NCBI GenBank assembly: GCA_903860915.1
Contig: CAIOSJ010000018.1
Span: 85,813 to 149,812, forward strand
DNA length: 64,000 nucleotides
Reading direction: 5' to 3'
From: an uncultured Actinomycetes bacterium
GTDB taxonomy: Bacteria; Actinomycetota; Acidimicrobiia; Acidimicrobiales; RAAP-2
The notes under the pieces are model-generated. The model made no database searches, was not told the DNA's origin, and saw only the letters and a list, made by a program, of their open reading frames with translations. The translations under genes were made by a program, and so were the position numbers. Every line of letters begins with the position of its first letter. Position 1 is the stretch's first letter. Below, piece by piece: positions 50,758 to 59,872 of this stretch.

Positions 50758-53700
50758 CGAAAGTCTCGCGAGGGTGGCGCCAGCGCCACCACGTCGAGGA
50801 CCTCAACGTGTTCCGCCACGAGCGCTAGGGTCCCCTGACCGCGTTCGACGCGCCCTCTAATAATCAAGGCGGGATGGCCCACGGCGACCGACCTCCAACG
50901 TTCCCACGCGCCCTTGGAGAAGATCACGTTCACGTGGCCGGTCTCGTCTTCTAGGTTAAGAAATACCGCCCCGTGCGCCGTTTCTGGGTGTTGGCGATGC
51001 GTCACTACTCCCGCGACCAGCACCCTCGCCGTGGGTGCTCCGACCACGGCGACAGCGGGGGTGATTCCTCGGCTCTCCAGTAGCGGGCGTAGTACCGCCA
51101 TGACCGTCGCTTCGGGCGTGAGCCCGAGTGACCAGAGGTCGTCGCCAATGCGTTCGAACTCAGTTGGTTCTAAGAGGGGGGGAGCTACGAGTCCGGTCAC
51201 GATTCCGGTCAAACGGTCGGGGGTGTTTTGAGACGCCGCGTTGGCGCCCCAAGTCGCCTCCCGACGGCTCTCACCAAAAACGTCCAGAGCCCCCGCAGCA
51301 GCCAACGACTCAAGGTGGCTTCGCGAGCAGGTGGCGCGGCGTACTAAATCTTCACTGTTGGCCCACGGGGCCCCATCGACGATCCGTGCGGCTAGCTCAG
51401 CGCTGATGGAGCGCACCCCACCCAGACCCAGCCGCACCTCGGGTGCCCTTCGGTCCCCGACGAGACAAGCCTCAGTACCAGAAAGATTTACACAGGGTCG
51501 AAGAACGCGAACTCCGTGACGCTGAGCATCCGCGACCAGGCTTTGCGGTGACCAGAAACCCAGTGGCTGGGCGTTGAGCAAGGCCACCAGAAACGCCGCA
51601 GGGTAGTAACACTTAATCCAAGCCGAACAGTAGACCAGGTGAGCGAAAGACACCGAGTGGGATTCGGGAAAACCAAAATTTGCGAAGGCTGACAGGGCGT
51701 CGTAGAGCTGATCGGCCGTCTCCCCCACAATCTCGTTACGAGCCATGCCGGCGTAAAAGCGACTCTTTAATTTCAACATACGAATTTCCGAACGCTTGGC
51801 CGCCATGGCCTGACGCAGTTCGTCCGCCTCGGCGGGTGAAAATCCAGCCACCGCCACCGCCATCTCCATGAGTTGCTCTTGGAAGAGGGGCACCCCGAGG
51901 GTGCGCCGCAGGATTGGTTCCAGACGAGGGTGCAGGTAGGTCACCGGTTCATCACCCCGTCGTCGGCGAATATAGGGGTTGACAGCGTTGCCCTGGATGG
52001 GGCCAGGACGGATGAGGGCAACTTCAATCACGAGGTCGTAGAAACAGCGGGGCTGCACCCGCGGCAAGGTCGCCATCTGGGCGCGAGATTCGACTTGAAA
52101 AACCCCGACGGTGTCCGCCAAGCACAGTAGGTCGTAGACCGCATCTTCCTGGGGAAGTCGCGATAGATCGAGAGTCACCCCGTAGAAGTCGGCCACCGTA
52201 TCGACTGCGCGATGCAAAGCATCCAACATACCGAGACCGAGGAGGTCGAATTTAACCAGACCGATAGTCGCGCAGTCATCTTTATCCCACTGCAGCACCG
52301 TTCGCCCGGTACTGCGACCCCACTCCACCGGGCACACGTCAATGACCGGTCGGTCGCACAGAACCATGCCGGCCGAGTGAATGCCCAAATGACGAGGGCG
52401 ATGCAGGAGCTCTTCGGCCATCGCGGCCACCAGCGGTGGGATGGGGTCGGGGGTAGCAGCAATTTCTTCGAGACCAGCGCTGGACGTCACGCGCGCCACA
52501 CTGTCTTCGTCGTGCCCCATGGCTCGAGCCACGTCACGTAGCGCTGAGCGCGGACGGTAGGTGATCACGTTGGCGACCTGCGCCGCGTGACGGCGACCGT
52601 ATCGTTCGTAGACGTATTGGATTACTTCTTCGCGGCGACCAGATTCAATATCGACATCAATGTCGGGCGGGCCGTCACGCGCTGGTGAAAGAAAACGCTC
52701 GAAAAAAAGATGGAGAGCCACCGCATCAGCATTGGTAATGCCGAGCGAGTAGCACACCGCCGAGTTCGCGGCGGAACCACGACCCTGACAATAAATATTC
52801 TGGCGACGACAAAACTCCGTGATATCCCAGACAATCAGGAAGTAGCCCGCGAAACCTAGTGAGCGAATAACCGACAACTCGTGATCAATCTGACGCCACG
52901 CACCGTCCACGCGTTCTTTAGTTCGAGGACCGTAACGCTCGGTCGCACCAGCTTCGACAATGCGCTCGAGGTAGGTCTGCTCGTCGACATTGTCCGGCGT
53001 AGCGAAATCCGGGAGTTCGGGCGTTAGCAGTCGAAGATCAAAGGCGATCTCGCCCACTAACTCACCCGCTCGGTCAACCACCCCCGGCCAACGAGAAAAA
53101 CGCTGACGCTGTTCCGCGTCACTGCGCAGCGCGCCACTAGGCGACGGCGAGAGCCACCCCGCCATTTCTTCGAGAGTCCGCCGTGCTCGGATGGCCGATA
53201 GGACATTCGCGCGCGGGTAGGCAGACACATTGGCGTAGTGGACATTCCCCGTTGCAACAACATCGAGCTGTCGCGCAATAGCTATTTCACTGATTGCGTC
53301 ATTACGCGCCACGTCATCAGCCGAGCCGTCGTCCCAGAGTTCGGCCACCAGATTTTCTGCGCCGACAATATCTCGAATGGCGTCCAGGGCGCGCGCCGCC
53401 GCGCGAGGACCCCCGCGAAGCAGTTCCTTCGTCACCAAACCCTTACGGCAGCCGGTCAAAACGAGCCATTCCTTGCCCCCCGCCGATAGATCACTCAGCG
53501 CGAAACGCGGGGTGCCCTTCTCCCCTCGGGCGAGGTGACCTTCGGCCAAGAATCGTGAGAGACGTCGATACCCCTCCGGTGATCGAGCCAGAACCACTAG
53601 ATGGCTGCCCGAAGGATCCAGCACCCCGACTCGGTCGTCCTTGGCGTCCAGGGTGATCTCTGCACCGAACACGCTGGCGAGTCCCAGCGCGCGCGCAGAT

Positions 53701-53858
53701 TCGGCAAAACGAACAACCCCGTAGAGGCCGTGGTGGTCCGTCAAGGCCAAGCCCGAGAGACCGAGACGAACCGCTTCGACCACGAGCTCTTCGGGGTCAC
53801 TCGCCCCGTCGAGAAAACTAAAACCCGAATGGGCGTGGAGTTCTCCGTAGGTTGCCAT
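50754..53858 (-). CDS. dnaE2: Error-prone DNA polymerase III alpha subunit
   Basis: 1034 residues from the ATG at 53858. PHP domain first (YGELHAHSGFSFLDGASDPEEL), then palm and fingers (CQGRGSAANSAVCYSLGITNADAV, DIDVDIESGRREEVIQYVY with catalytic acids), helix-hairpin-helix and an OB fold at the end. Lesion-bypass polymerase of the ImuA'-ImuB-DnaE2 mutasome. Its start overlaps the imuB stop by one base (TGATG). An open frame runs eight codons further up inside imuB. Confidence 0.95.
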   Translation of the reverse strand: MATYGELHAHSGFSFLDGASDPEELVVEAVRLGLSGLALTDHHGLYGVVRFAESARALGLASVFGAEITLDAKDDRVGVLDPSGSHLVVLARSPEGYRRLSRFLAEGHLARGEKGTPRFALSDLSAGGKEWLVLTGCRKGLVTKELLRGGPRAAARALDAIRDIVGAENLVAELWDDGSADDVARNDAISEIAIARQLDVVATGNVHYANVSAYPRANVLSAIRARRTLEEMAGWLSPSPSGALRSDAEQRQRFSRWPGVVDRAGELVGEIAFDLRLLTPELPDFATPDNVDEQTYLERIVEAGATERYGPRTKERVDGAWRQIDHELSVIRSLGFAGYFLIVWDITEFCRRQNIYCQGRGSAANSAVCYSLGITNADAVALHLFFERFLSPARDGPPDIDVDIESGRREEVIQYVYERYGRRHAAQVANVITYRPRSALRDVARAMGHDEDSVARVTSSAGLEEIAATPDPIPPLVAAMAEELLHRPRHLGIHSAGMVLCDRPVIDVCPVEWGRSTGRTVLQWDKDDCATIGLVKFDLLGLGMLDALHRAVDTVADFYGVTLDLSRLPQEDAVYDLLCLADTVGVFQVESRAQMATLPRVQPRCFYDLVIEVALIRPGPIQGNAVNPYIRRRRGDEPVTYLHPRLEPILRRTLGVPLFQEQLMEMAVAVAGFSPAEADELRQAMAAKRSEIRMLKLKSRFYAGMARNEIVGETADQLYDALSAFANFGFPESHSVSFAHLVYCSAWIKCYYPAAFLVALLNAQPLGFWSPQSLVADAQRHGVRVLRPCVNLSGTEACLVGDRRAPEVRLGLGGVRSISAELAARIVDGAPWANSEDLVRRATCSRSHLESLAAAGALDVFGESRREATWGANAASQNTPDRLTGIVTGLVAPPLLEPTEFERIGDDLWSLGLTPEATVMAVLRPLLESRGITPAVAVVGAPTARVLVAGVVTHRQHPETAHGAVFLNLEDETGHVNVIFSKGAWERWRSVAVGHPALIIRGRVERGQGTLALVAEHVEVLDVVALAPPSRDFR

Positions 53859-54940
53859 CAGTCGTAAACCCCCGCGACCCACCAGCGATTACGTTCAGCC
53901 ACAAAGAGGAAGGCTCCACCCCCCTCGACAAGCACTTGTAGATGCGCACGCGCTGACTGACCCCTCCACCAGTGCGTGACCAGGGGCCAGGGGCCGGCCG
54001 TACGTTCGACTGCGAGATAGGAATTCCCGTCTAACCGACACCAGGCAACTACTCCATTCAATAAGCCGGAACTCTCTATTCGTATTCCCCGATGCGCCCC
54101 ATCCACTAGTTCAGCTCGCACGGGCTGAGCGAGCGTTACCGTGGGCGATGGTGACGGCAATCGACCGGGCCAAGGGGCACTCGCGCTGACTCGTGGTGGG
54201 CTAGGGGCGCCCCACGGGAGAAGATGGCCACGCTCCAGCGGAGTGTGGCCATCGTGCAACCAGCCCATCACCACCCCCTCGGCACCGAGGCGGCGGCGGA
54301 CGTGATGAGCCGCCGCGGCGGCGCGCTCGTCGGCGGCGGACTGCTCACCAAAGAACCCTTTCTGTACCACTACCGGATCCGCGTCACCCCGCAGCTCTCG
54401 TAGGCGCGCCGGCAAGCGCTGATCACGCTGACGGGGAAGTTCTCCCGCGTCGCCACGAGCAACGCGATGTAAAAAAAGCACCTCACGATCGAAACGCTCC
54501 GCGACACGGGCCACCGGTAGGTCGCCGAAGGCTCCGACCGTATTCAGGCCGAGCCGTCGAGCCGTCGTAGCCAATTGACGCTGACCGAGAGTTTCGATGG
54601 GCAGGGAGCGCCGGAACTCATCGCACGCATCGGGAGGAATCACTAGTTCACCCAGGGCGGCGGCTTCGGCCGAGAACGCCCCCTGCGCCACCCCTAGGAA
54701 TACGGGCGTCTGGGCGCTTCGCTCTACGGCCGCTCGCAGCATCTCGAGCGCGGGTATTTCACCACCGAAGAAACGACTCGGACCCCTAATAGGCATCATG
54801 ATGAGCCCCCAGCGCAGTGGCTCAGCGAAGGGGCAAAAGCCAATAATCTCGTCGAGGCAGTCCACGAACTGCTGCGAGGTGACACCGTCTCTACTCTCTC
54901 GCGCGAGCGCGGGTAGCCAGACTGCAGCCAGCCGCTCCAC
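53858..54940 (-). CDS. imuB: ImuB-like Y-family polymerase homologue, shortened
   Basis: 360 residues from the GTG at 54940, which overlaps the imuA' stop (TAGTG). ImuB is a Y-family relative without polymerase activity that links the mutasome to the sliding clamp. Visible: LRWGLIMMPIRGPSRFFGGE, the helix-hairpin-helix-like LGLNTVGAFGDLPVARVAERF and GHLLPWGAPS, comparable to the clamp-binding QLPLWG of mycobacterial ImuB. After MERLAAVWLPAL the protein goes almost straight into the FVDCLDEI segment, so about 60-80 residues of fingers/palm found in usual ImuB (500 or so residues) are missing. Confidence 0.83.
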   Translation of the reverse strand: MERLAAVWLPALARESRDGVTSQQFVDCLDEIIGFCPFAEPLRWGLIMMPIRGPSRFFGGEIPALEMLRAAVERSAQTPVFLGVAQGAFSAEAAALGELVIPPDACDEFRRSLPIETLGQRQLATTARRLGLNTVGAFGDLPVARVAERFDREVLFLHRVARGDAGELPRQRDQRLPARLRELRGDADPVVVQKGFFGEQSAADERAAAAAHHVRRRLGAEGVVMGWLHDGHTPLERGHLLPWGAPSPPRVSASAPWPGRLPSPSPTVTLAQPVRAELVDGAHRGIRIESSGLLNGVVAWCRLDGNSYLAVERTAGPWPLVTHWWRGQSARAHLQVLVEGGGAFLFVAERNRWWVAGVYD

Positions 54941-55602
54941 TAGGACGCCGTTGCGACTCGACCCGCCACCCCCGGGAGGTCCAGCAGATACTCGCGAGCA
55001 AGACCCGTCACCCCACGACCACTGACGCGCGCACGCGCCTGACGAGTTGTCAAGCGAGACGATCCCTCCCAACTCGACGAGACAATCTCAATCGTGAGGT
55101 CCACGGGTAGCGGCCACGGGGCGCGACTCTCCGTGAGCACGATGAGTGCAACCCCTCTCTCTCGAGCTCGCGCCATTAAGGTGCGCGCCGCCGCGTGGGG
55201 CGCGCGTGACGGGACACGTACGACGACGACGTCGACGCCATCGAAGAGGTCGGAGGAAGATTCCGCCCACGCCCCCCGGGGCCGAGGAACAAAGAGCACG
55301 CGGCGTAGATCAATGCCAAGCTCCGCCATCGCCACAACACCGGGGTCATCCACCCCAACGACGGCGCACCAGTGACCCGCTGCGGTAGCGCCAGTTAAGA
55401 GGCTGTACGCGGTCGTAAGGCCACCCACGCCCGGCGGTGCCGTGACGTTGAGCGTGGCGCCTCGGCGCAGCGAAGATCCGGGCAGGAGACTCGACCAGGG
55501 CTCATCGAGCGGTATCTGACGACTCGATGCCGATGCTAAGGGGCGGATCTTGGCGGCCAGAGAAGCCGATAATTCTGGACGTTTTGGTAGTTTTACGAAC
55601 AT
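54940..55602 (-). CDS. imuA: ImuA'-like RecA-fold mutasome protein
   Basis: 220 residues. RecA-like core with a degenerate nucleotide loop APPGVGGLTTAY that lacks the Walker lysine, strands VCAVVGVDD and VDVVVVRVP, as in actinobacterial ImuA'. First gene of the SOS-induced imuA'-imuB-dnaE2 unit. The ATG lies inside the LexA box, eight bases after a TACTAT -10 element, so the transcript has almost no leader. Confidence 0.85.
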   Translation of the reverse strand: MFVKLPKRPELSASLAAKIRPLASASSRQIPLDEPWSSLLPGSSLRRGATLNVTAPPGVGGLTTAYSLLTGATAAGHWCAVVGVDDPGVVAMAELGIDLRRVLFVPRPRGAWAESSSDLFDGVDVVVVRVPSRAPHAAARTLMARARERGVALIVLTESRAPWPLPVDLTIEIVSSSWEGSSRLTTRQARARVSGRGVTGLAREYLLDLPGVAGRVATAS

Positions 55603-55609
55603 ATGTTCG
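55596..55609. promoter_or_regulatory. LexA box
   Basis: CGAACATATGTTCG, exact match to the Gram-positive/actinobacterial LexA consensus CGAAC-N4-GTTCG, fully palindromic. It overlaps the imuA' start codon and lies 63 bases before the SRAP gene, so it may repress both. Confidence 0.95.
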
Positions 55610-55610
55610 T

Positions 55611-55616
55611 ATAGTA
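55611..55616 (-). promoter_or_regulatory. -10 element of imuA' operon
   Basis: TACTAT next to the LexA box; RNA would begin inside the operator, giving direct repression by LexA. Confidence 0.65.
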
Positions 55617-55671
55617 GTCACTTCCGGTGACACACGCCAATGGGGTCCCCAGCCCCTATCGTGGGGAAAGC

Positions 55672-56361
55672 ATGTGTGGTCGCCTCGTCCTTCATAGTCA
55701 GCCCGAGCACCTCGCTCGTTTTCTCAATGCAACGCTGATCGCGGGGATGGAGCCACGTCTCGCCCCCACCTGGAACCTCACCCCCCAGCAAGATCTCTTG
55801 GCCGTGAGTCAGATTGAGGGTCAGGGGCGCGTAATGAATTCGTTCCGTTGGGGTCTCCTCCCGGCGTGGGCCGTCGACACCTCCTTCGCTGCCAATACCA
55901 TCAACGCCCGAGCCGAGACTGTGCGCGAAAAACCATCATTCCGCGACGCCTTCGCCCAACGACCCTGCATCATTCCCGTTGACGGTTTTTACGAGTGGGA
56001 TCGACGCGACGGCCACGGTAAGCGAGCCCACTACTTCTTTCGTTCCGACGGACAACCCATGTTGCTCGCCGGGCTCTACGAACACTGGGTTCAGCCCGGG
56101 CACGATCCTCGGACCACGTGCACCATCGTTACCAGCGCCGCGAACGAGAACATGGCCGAGCTACATGACCGCATGCCGGTCATCGTAGAGGAGCAGGATG
56201 TCACGACTTGGCTCACCGCCCCGGCAAGCGACCGTTACGATCTCTTGCGGCCACCCCTCGCGAAGATCCTTGACCAGCACGGAGTTTCCGACGCCGTTGG
56301 CAATATCCGAAACAACGGACCCGCGCTCGTAGCGCCAGCCGAGCGGAGCACCCTTTTTTAG
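55672..56361 (+). CDS. SRAP domain protein (HMCES/YedK-like)
   Basis: 229 residues from ATG 55672, so that after Met removal Cys2 is N-terminal, as needed to form the thiazolidine crosslink to abasic sites. Other SRAP features: RWGLLPAW, NARAETVREKPSFRDAF, GFYEWDRR (catalytic Glu) and AELHDRMPVIV (catalytic His). Protects abasic sites in single-stranded DNA. The frame is open 15 codons further back, but that would bury Cys2. GGGGAAAG before the ATG; divergent from the mutasome operon. Confidence 0.93.
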   Translation: MCGRLVLHSQPEHLARFLNATLIAGMEPRLAPTWNLTPQQDLLAVSQIEGQGRVMNSFRWGLLPAWAVDTSFAANTINARAETVREKPSFRDAFAQRPCIIPVDGFYEWDRRDGHGKRAHYFFRSDGQPMLLAGLYEHWVQPGHDPRTTCTIVTSAANENMAELHDRMPVIVEEQDVTTWLTAPASDRYDLLRPPLAKILDQHGVSDAVGNIRNNGPALVAPAERSTLF

Positions 56362-57332
56362 CTAAGGGGTTCGGAGAGTAGCTCCAAGAAGAGATCGGGT
56401 GAGATGTTACGCCCGCACAGAATAAAACCAATTCGCGACGAATCATCTTCAATCAGATTCGTAGTAATCGCGGCGTAGGAGGCGCTCGCGGATCCCTCCA
56501 TCACGACGCCATTGGATTCTGCGCCCTCACGTACGGCGCGGCGAATCTCTGCTTCGGGAACCAGGACGAGGGGAATCTGATACTTCGCAATAATTTCGTT
56601 CGTCACTGCGCCGTCGTCACCGCCACCGGCTAATCCGTCGGCGATGGTGGGCTCGTGTCGCACTTCGGCCATCGTTGCCCCGCGCAGCACGTAGTACATG
56701 GCCGCACTCTTTTCCGCCTGCGCCCCCGTCACTCGTACGTCACTACGACCAGCTAGTTCACGAGCGATAAGACAGCCCGCCATCAGGCCACCGCCGCCCA
56801 CTGAAACAACGAGATGCTCGATCTCGGGAGTCTGGCGGAGCATTTCTTCAAAAACGCTGGCCTGACCGGCGATGACGTGGGTGTCATTGAATGGCGAAAT
56901 GTAGCGAATCGACCGTGTCGCCGCCAGATCAAGCGCGTAGGCCTGAGCGTCATCGTAGGAATCGCCCGTCTGGATCAGCTCAATGTCGTAACGACGAAGT
57001 TTCTCTACTTTTACACTCGAGGCGTTACTCGGGACCACCACGGTGGCACGAACTCCGAGCAGATTGGCGGCGTGGGCGATACCAAGACCATGATTACCGG
57101 CCGACGATGCAATAACGGCCCCGGAGGAATCCTCGCGCCGTGCCGCCGCGACGGCGGCTAGGGCGCCACGAACTTTAAAAGAGCCCACTGGTTGCAGAGA
57201 TTCCAACTTGGTCAATACCCCACGGCCACGAAGACTGAGAGTCACCGTCGGCGTGGGATCGAGAACGTCGGCGATGACGCGACGAGCATCTTCCACCTGG
57301 GTTGCAGTAGGCAACCCGACATCTGACGACAT
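56358..57332 (-). CDS. Threonine/serine dehydratase-like PLP enzyme
   Basis: 324 residues of fold type II without an ACT domain, so the catabolic or racemase-type form. PLP lysine in GSFKVRGAL, SSAGNHGLG, the Gly-rich phosphate loop SVGGGGLMAG. It may deaminate threonine or serine; serine racemase is also possible. AGGAGG eight bases before the ATG. Shares TTAG with the SRAP gene end. Confidence 0.85.
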   Translation of the reverse strand: MSSDVGLPTATQVEDARRVIADVLDPTPTVTLSLRGRGVLTKLESLQPVGSFKVRGALAAVAAARREDSSGAVIASSAGNHGLGIAHAANLLGVRATVVVPSNASSVKVEKLRRYDIELIQTGDSYDDAQAYALDLAATRSIRYISPFNDTHVIAGQASVFEEMLRQTPEIEHLVVSVGGGGLMAGCLIARELAGRSDVRVTGAQAEKSAAMYYVLRGATMAEVRHEPTIADGLAGGGDDGAVTNEIIAKYQIPLVLVPEAEIRRAVREGAESNGVVMEGSASASYAAITTNLIEDDSSRIGFILCGRNISPDLFLELLSEPLS

Positions 57333-57377
57333 GAGAACCTCCTAGCCCACACTACCCCTCTGGTAATTTTCTCCCGC

Positions 57378-57392
57378 TATGGTCACACTGTG
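57378..57392 (+). promoter_or_regulatory. Leaderless -10 element of CadD-like gene
   Basis: TATGGT, six bases, GTG at 57390. Confidence 0.5.
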
Positions 57393-57953
57393 CACAGAAT
57401 TCTTCTCACCCTCTTCGTTGGATTCGCCGCGTTCGTGGGAACGATGACTGATAATTTCGCCGCTCTGGTTGGCCAGCTGGCCTTGACTGATCGCAGTCGC
57501 CATCGTCGACTGGCAATTAGCCACGGACTCGCGATAGCCGTCCTCATCATCGCGTCGAGCCTCATTGGTGGCGTTTTGATTTCGCTCCCCGTGCAATTAG
57601 TAGGAGTCCTCGCCCTGGCCCCCTTCGCCCTCGCCGTCGTGGCCTGGCGTAATCGCAACAAGGTCGACGCTCAGTTCAAGCGGGGGGCCACCACCACCTT
57701 CCTAGTCGCCGTGGCTCTCGGGGGTGACAATCTCGCCGTGTGGATTCCTCTCTTGCGAGCGGCCGGAACCGGACGTGAAGTGGTTCTCGCCGTCACCCTT
57801 CTAGCCAGCGAGGGGCTACTTCTCCTGCTGGCTCTCCAAATAGTGCGCATCAACTTTCTGGCCAGTCGTCTAAGTGGTCTCACTCGCCACCTCACCCCCG
57901 TGCTCTACGTCCTCTTGGGTTTTCTCGTTCTCTGGCAGTGTCACTTGCTCTAG
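57390..57953 (+). CDS. CadD-like cadmium resistance/LysE-superfamily transporter
   Basis: 187 residues, about five or six helices. TMTDNFAALVGQLAL at the N terminus and VALGGDNLAVWIPLL in the second half are the paired Asp-Asn motifs of the CadD family. Metal or other solute export is likely. GTG start. Confidence 0.75.
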   Translation: MHRILLTLFVGFAAFVGTMTDNFAALVGQLALTDRSRHRRLAISHGLAIAVLIIASSLIGGVLISLPVQLVGVLALAPFALAVVAWRNRNKVDAQFKRGATTTFLVAVALGGDNLAVWIPLLRAAGTGREVVLAVTLLASEGLLLLLALQIVRINFLASRLSGLTRHLTPVLYVLLGFLVLWQCHLL

Positions 57954-57957
57954 GACC

Positions 57958-57972
57958 TAGGGTGACTGCATG
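57958..57972 (+). promoter_or_regulatory. Leaderless -10 element of hemolysin III gene
   Basis: TAGGGT, six bases, ATG at 57970; begins just after the CadD-like stop. Confidence 0.5.
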
Positions 57973-58629
57973 ACCGATTCCTCGGCAACGTCCACCGGGA
58001 GCCCCCCGAAGCCACTCCTGCGTGGGTGGATACATCTCGTCGGCGCCGTGCTCTTCGCCGCCCTCTCACCACTGCTGTTCTCCAAATCCCATACTCCCAG
58101 CCACGTGGCGTGGGTTCTCTGCTACGTCGTTGGCGTCTGCACCATGATGGCGACCAGCGCCGCTTTTCACCGTATTCAGTGGCAACCCGGGCCACGGCGC
58201 ATCATGCGGCGTCTGGACCACTCGGCCATTTTTCTAACAATTGCGGGTAGCTATCTCGCGATCGCGGGCCTGACCATGCACGGCACTATTCAACTCGTGC
58301 TCATGCTCGTCATCAGTGCGGGAGCGCTTATTGGGATAGCCATTCGCCAATTAGCCCTGGACGCACCCAAATGGGTCAATACTTTGCCCTACCTGGTCGT
58401 TGGTTGGGCGGCGGTGGCGGTGTTGCCACAGATATATCGCGGTGGCGGGCTGGCCTGCGTTACTTTCATTCTGGTGGGTGGTGTGGCCTATTCCGTGGGA
58501 GCCGCCTTCTACGGAATGAAAAAACCCGTTCTCAATCCCCGCGTCTTCGGCTACCACGAACTCTTTCACGCTTGCACGATTATTGGCGCGGGTTCTCACT
58601 TCGTCGCCATCAGCCTCGCCCTGCACTAG
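57970..58629 (+). CDS. Hemolysin III/PAQR family membrane protein
   Basis: 219 residues, seven helices. Zinc-site motifs: SAAFHR after helix 2, MRRLDHSAIFLTIAGSY, and the C-terminal GYHELFHACTIIGAGSHF. Bacterial role unclear; PAQR receptors in eukaryotes are hydrolases. No evidence of toxin activity. Confidence 0.9.
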   Translation: MTDSSATSTGSPPKPLLRGWIHLVGAVLFAALSPLLFSKSHTPSHVAWVLCYVVGVCTMMATSAAFHRIQWQPGPRRIMRRLDHSAIFLTIAGSYLAIAGLTMHGTIQLVLMLVISAGALIGIAIRQLALDAPKWVNTLPYLVVGWAAVAVLPQIYRGGGLACVTFILVGGVAYSVGAAFYGMKKPVLNPRVFGYHELFHACTIIGAGSHFVAISLALH

Positions 58630-58666
58630 CTTTCGCGCTCCCGCCTCCCCAAACTCCTCACGGCGG

Positions 58667-58681
58667 TAGCGTTACTACGTG
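58667..58681 (+). promoter_or_regulatory. Leaderless -10 element of MFS gene
   Basis: TAGCGT, six bases, GTG at 58679. Confidence 0.5.
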
Positions 58682-59872
58682 CCAACTCCTAGTCCCACCA
58701 CAACTCTGAACAAGTTGCGCCTGATAGTTTTTATTCAGTGGATGGGCGCCACCATTGGTCTCCCGCTACTGCCCCTTTTTTTACGCCAGCACGGTGCCAA
58801 CCCCGCCATGGTCGGAATTGTCATGGCCTCATTTTTTGTGGCTGGACTTCTGACGCAATTTATTCTCGGTCACGCCAGTGATCGCTTCGGTCGTCGACCC
58901 ATTCTCATTGGGGGCCTAGCCGCCTACGGTTTTGCCTCCTTGCTCTACGTGGCGCCACTGAGTGCCCCCTGGTTCGCCATCGCCCGCGCCATTCAGGGAG
59001 CGGGGGCGGGAGCCATCGAGGTGGCCTCACTCGCCGCCGTGGCTGCCATTTTCAGCGAGGTCGAACGCGGGCGGGCTATGTCAAAAATTATCGCCGCGCA
59101 ACTTTTGGGTTTCGCCCTCGGGCCACTCATAGGTTCCGCCTTTGACGTGTCTCATATTCGCTTCGCTTTTCTTATCGCCGGAATGGCCAGCAGCATCGCC
59201 GCCATCTTTACCCTGCAATCCGACCTCGGCGACCGCTTCACTCATTCGGACCCGCTCCCCCCGCTCCAATGGACCAGACAAATGGTCGGCGCCATTATCT
59301 CGGCCGTGACCACGGGGCTAATGATTGGTGTCTACGAAACATGTTGGACCATGCTGATGCACGCCCACCACGCTTCCACCCTGCAGATACGACTGAGTTG
59401 GACCATGTTCTGTCTGCCGTGGGTGCTACTGAGCCCCGTCGGTGGGTGGCTCGCCGATCACGGGCCTCGACGGATCATCGCCATCATCGGCGTCGTCAAC
59501 GGTGCTGGGTTTTTAGCTCTCTACCCTCATATTCACAGCAATGTCGCTCTCTTGTTCCTGGGGTCGTGTGAGTCCGTCTTCACGTCACTCTCCGTTCCCT
59601 CGGTGAGTTCCCTCCTGACCCAGGGCGCCGGAACGCGAGAAATGGGACGACGTCAAGGAGTCTCCACCACCGCCAATACCGCAGCTCTCGCCGCGTCAGC
59701 GGGAGTAGCCGGTTCTCTTTTCGCCTTCAACGAAGCTTTGCCCTTCACCCTCGTTGCGGTAATCGCTCTGTTGTGTTCGATCTCGTTGTTCTGGTTTTGG
59801 GGAGACGCAGCCAGTGGCCGCGTCTCCCCTCACCTCAGAATTACGACGAAACGTACATCTGGAAGCAGGTAA
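58679..59872 (+). CDS. MFS transporter
   Basis: 397 residues, 12 helices. GHASDRFGRRPILIGG is a clean motif A; LLSPVGGWLADHGPRRIIA repeats it in the second half, typical of DHA1/MdtG-like exporters. Substrate unknown. GTG start. Its last 32 bases overlap the end of the first solute-binding protein on the other strand. Confidence 0.86.
   Translation: MPTPSPTTTLNKLRLIVFIQWMGATIGLPLLPLFLRQHGANPAMVGIVMASFFVAGLLTQFILGHASDRFGRRPILIGGLAAYGFASLLYVAPLSAPWFAIARAIQGAGAGAIEVASLAAVAAIFSEVERGRAMSKIIAAQLLGFALGPLIGSAFDVSHIRFAFLIAGMASSIAAIFTLQSDLGDRFTHSDPLPPLQWTRQMVGAIISAVTTGLMIGVYETCWTMLMHAHHASTLQIRLSWTMFCLPWVLLSPVGGWLADHGPRRIIAIIGVVNGAGFLALYPHIHSNVALLFLGSCESVFTSLSVPSVSSLLTQGAGTREMGRRQGVSTTANTAALAASAGVAGSLFAFNEALPFTLVAVIALLCSISLFWFWGDAASGRVSPHLRITTKRTSGSR

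Noticed and set aside
54941..55072. Longer ImuB N terminus from 55072
   Set aside because: The added residues lie inside imuA' in another frame and look nothing like ImuB; the GTG overlapping the imuA' stop fits better. It also does not supply the missing fingers.
57342..57661. Minus-strand open frames opposite the CadD-like gene
   Set aside because: They overlap the clearly hydrophobic, motif-bearing CadD-like frame and have no supporting signals.
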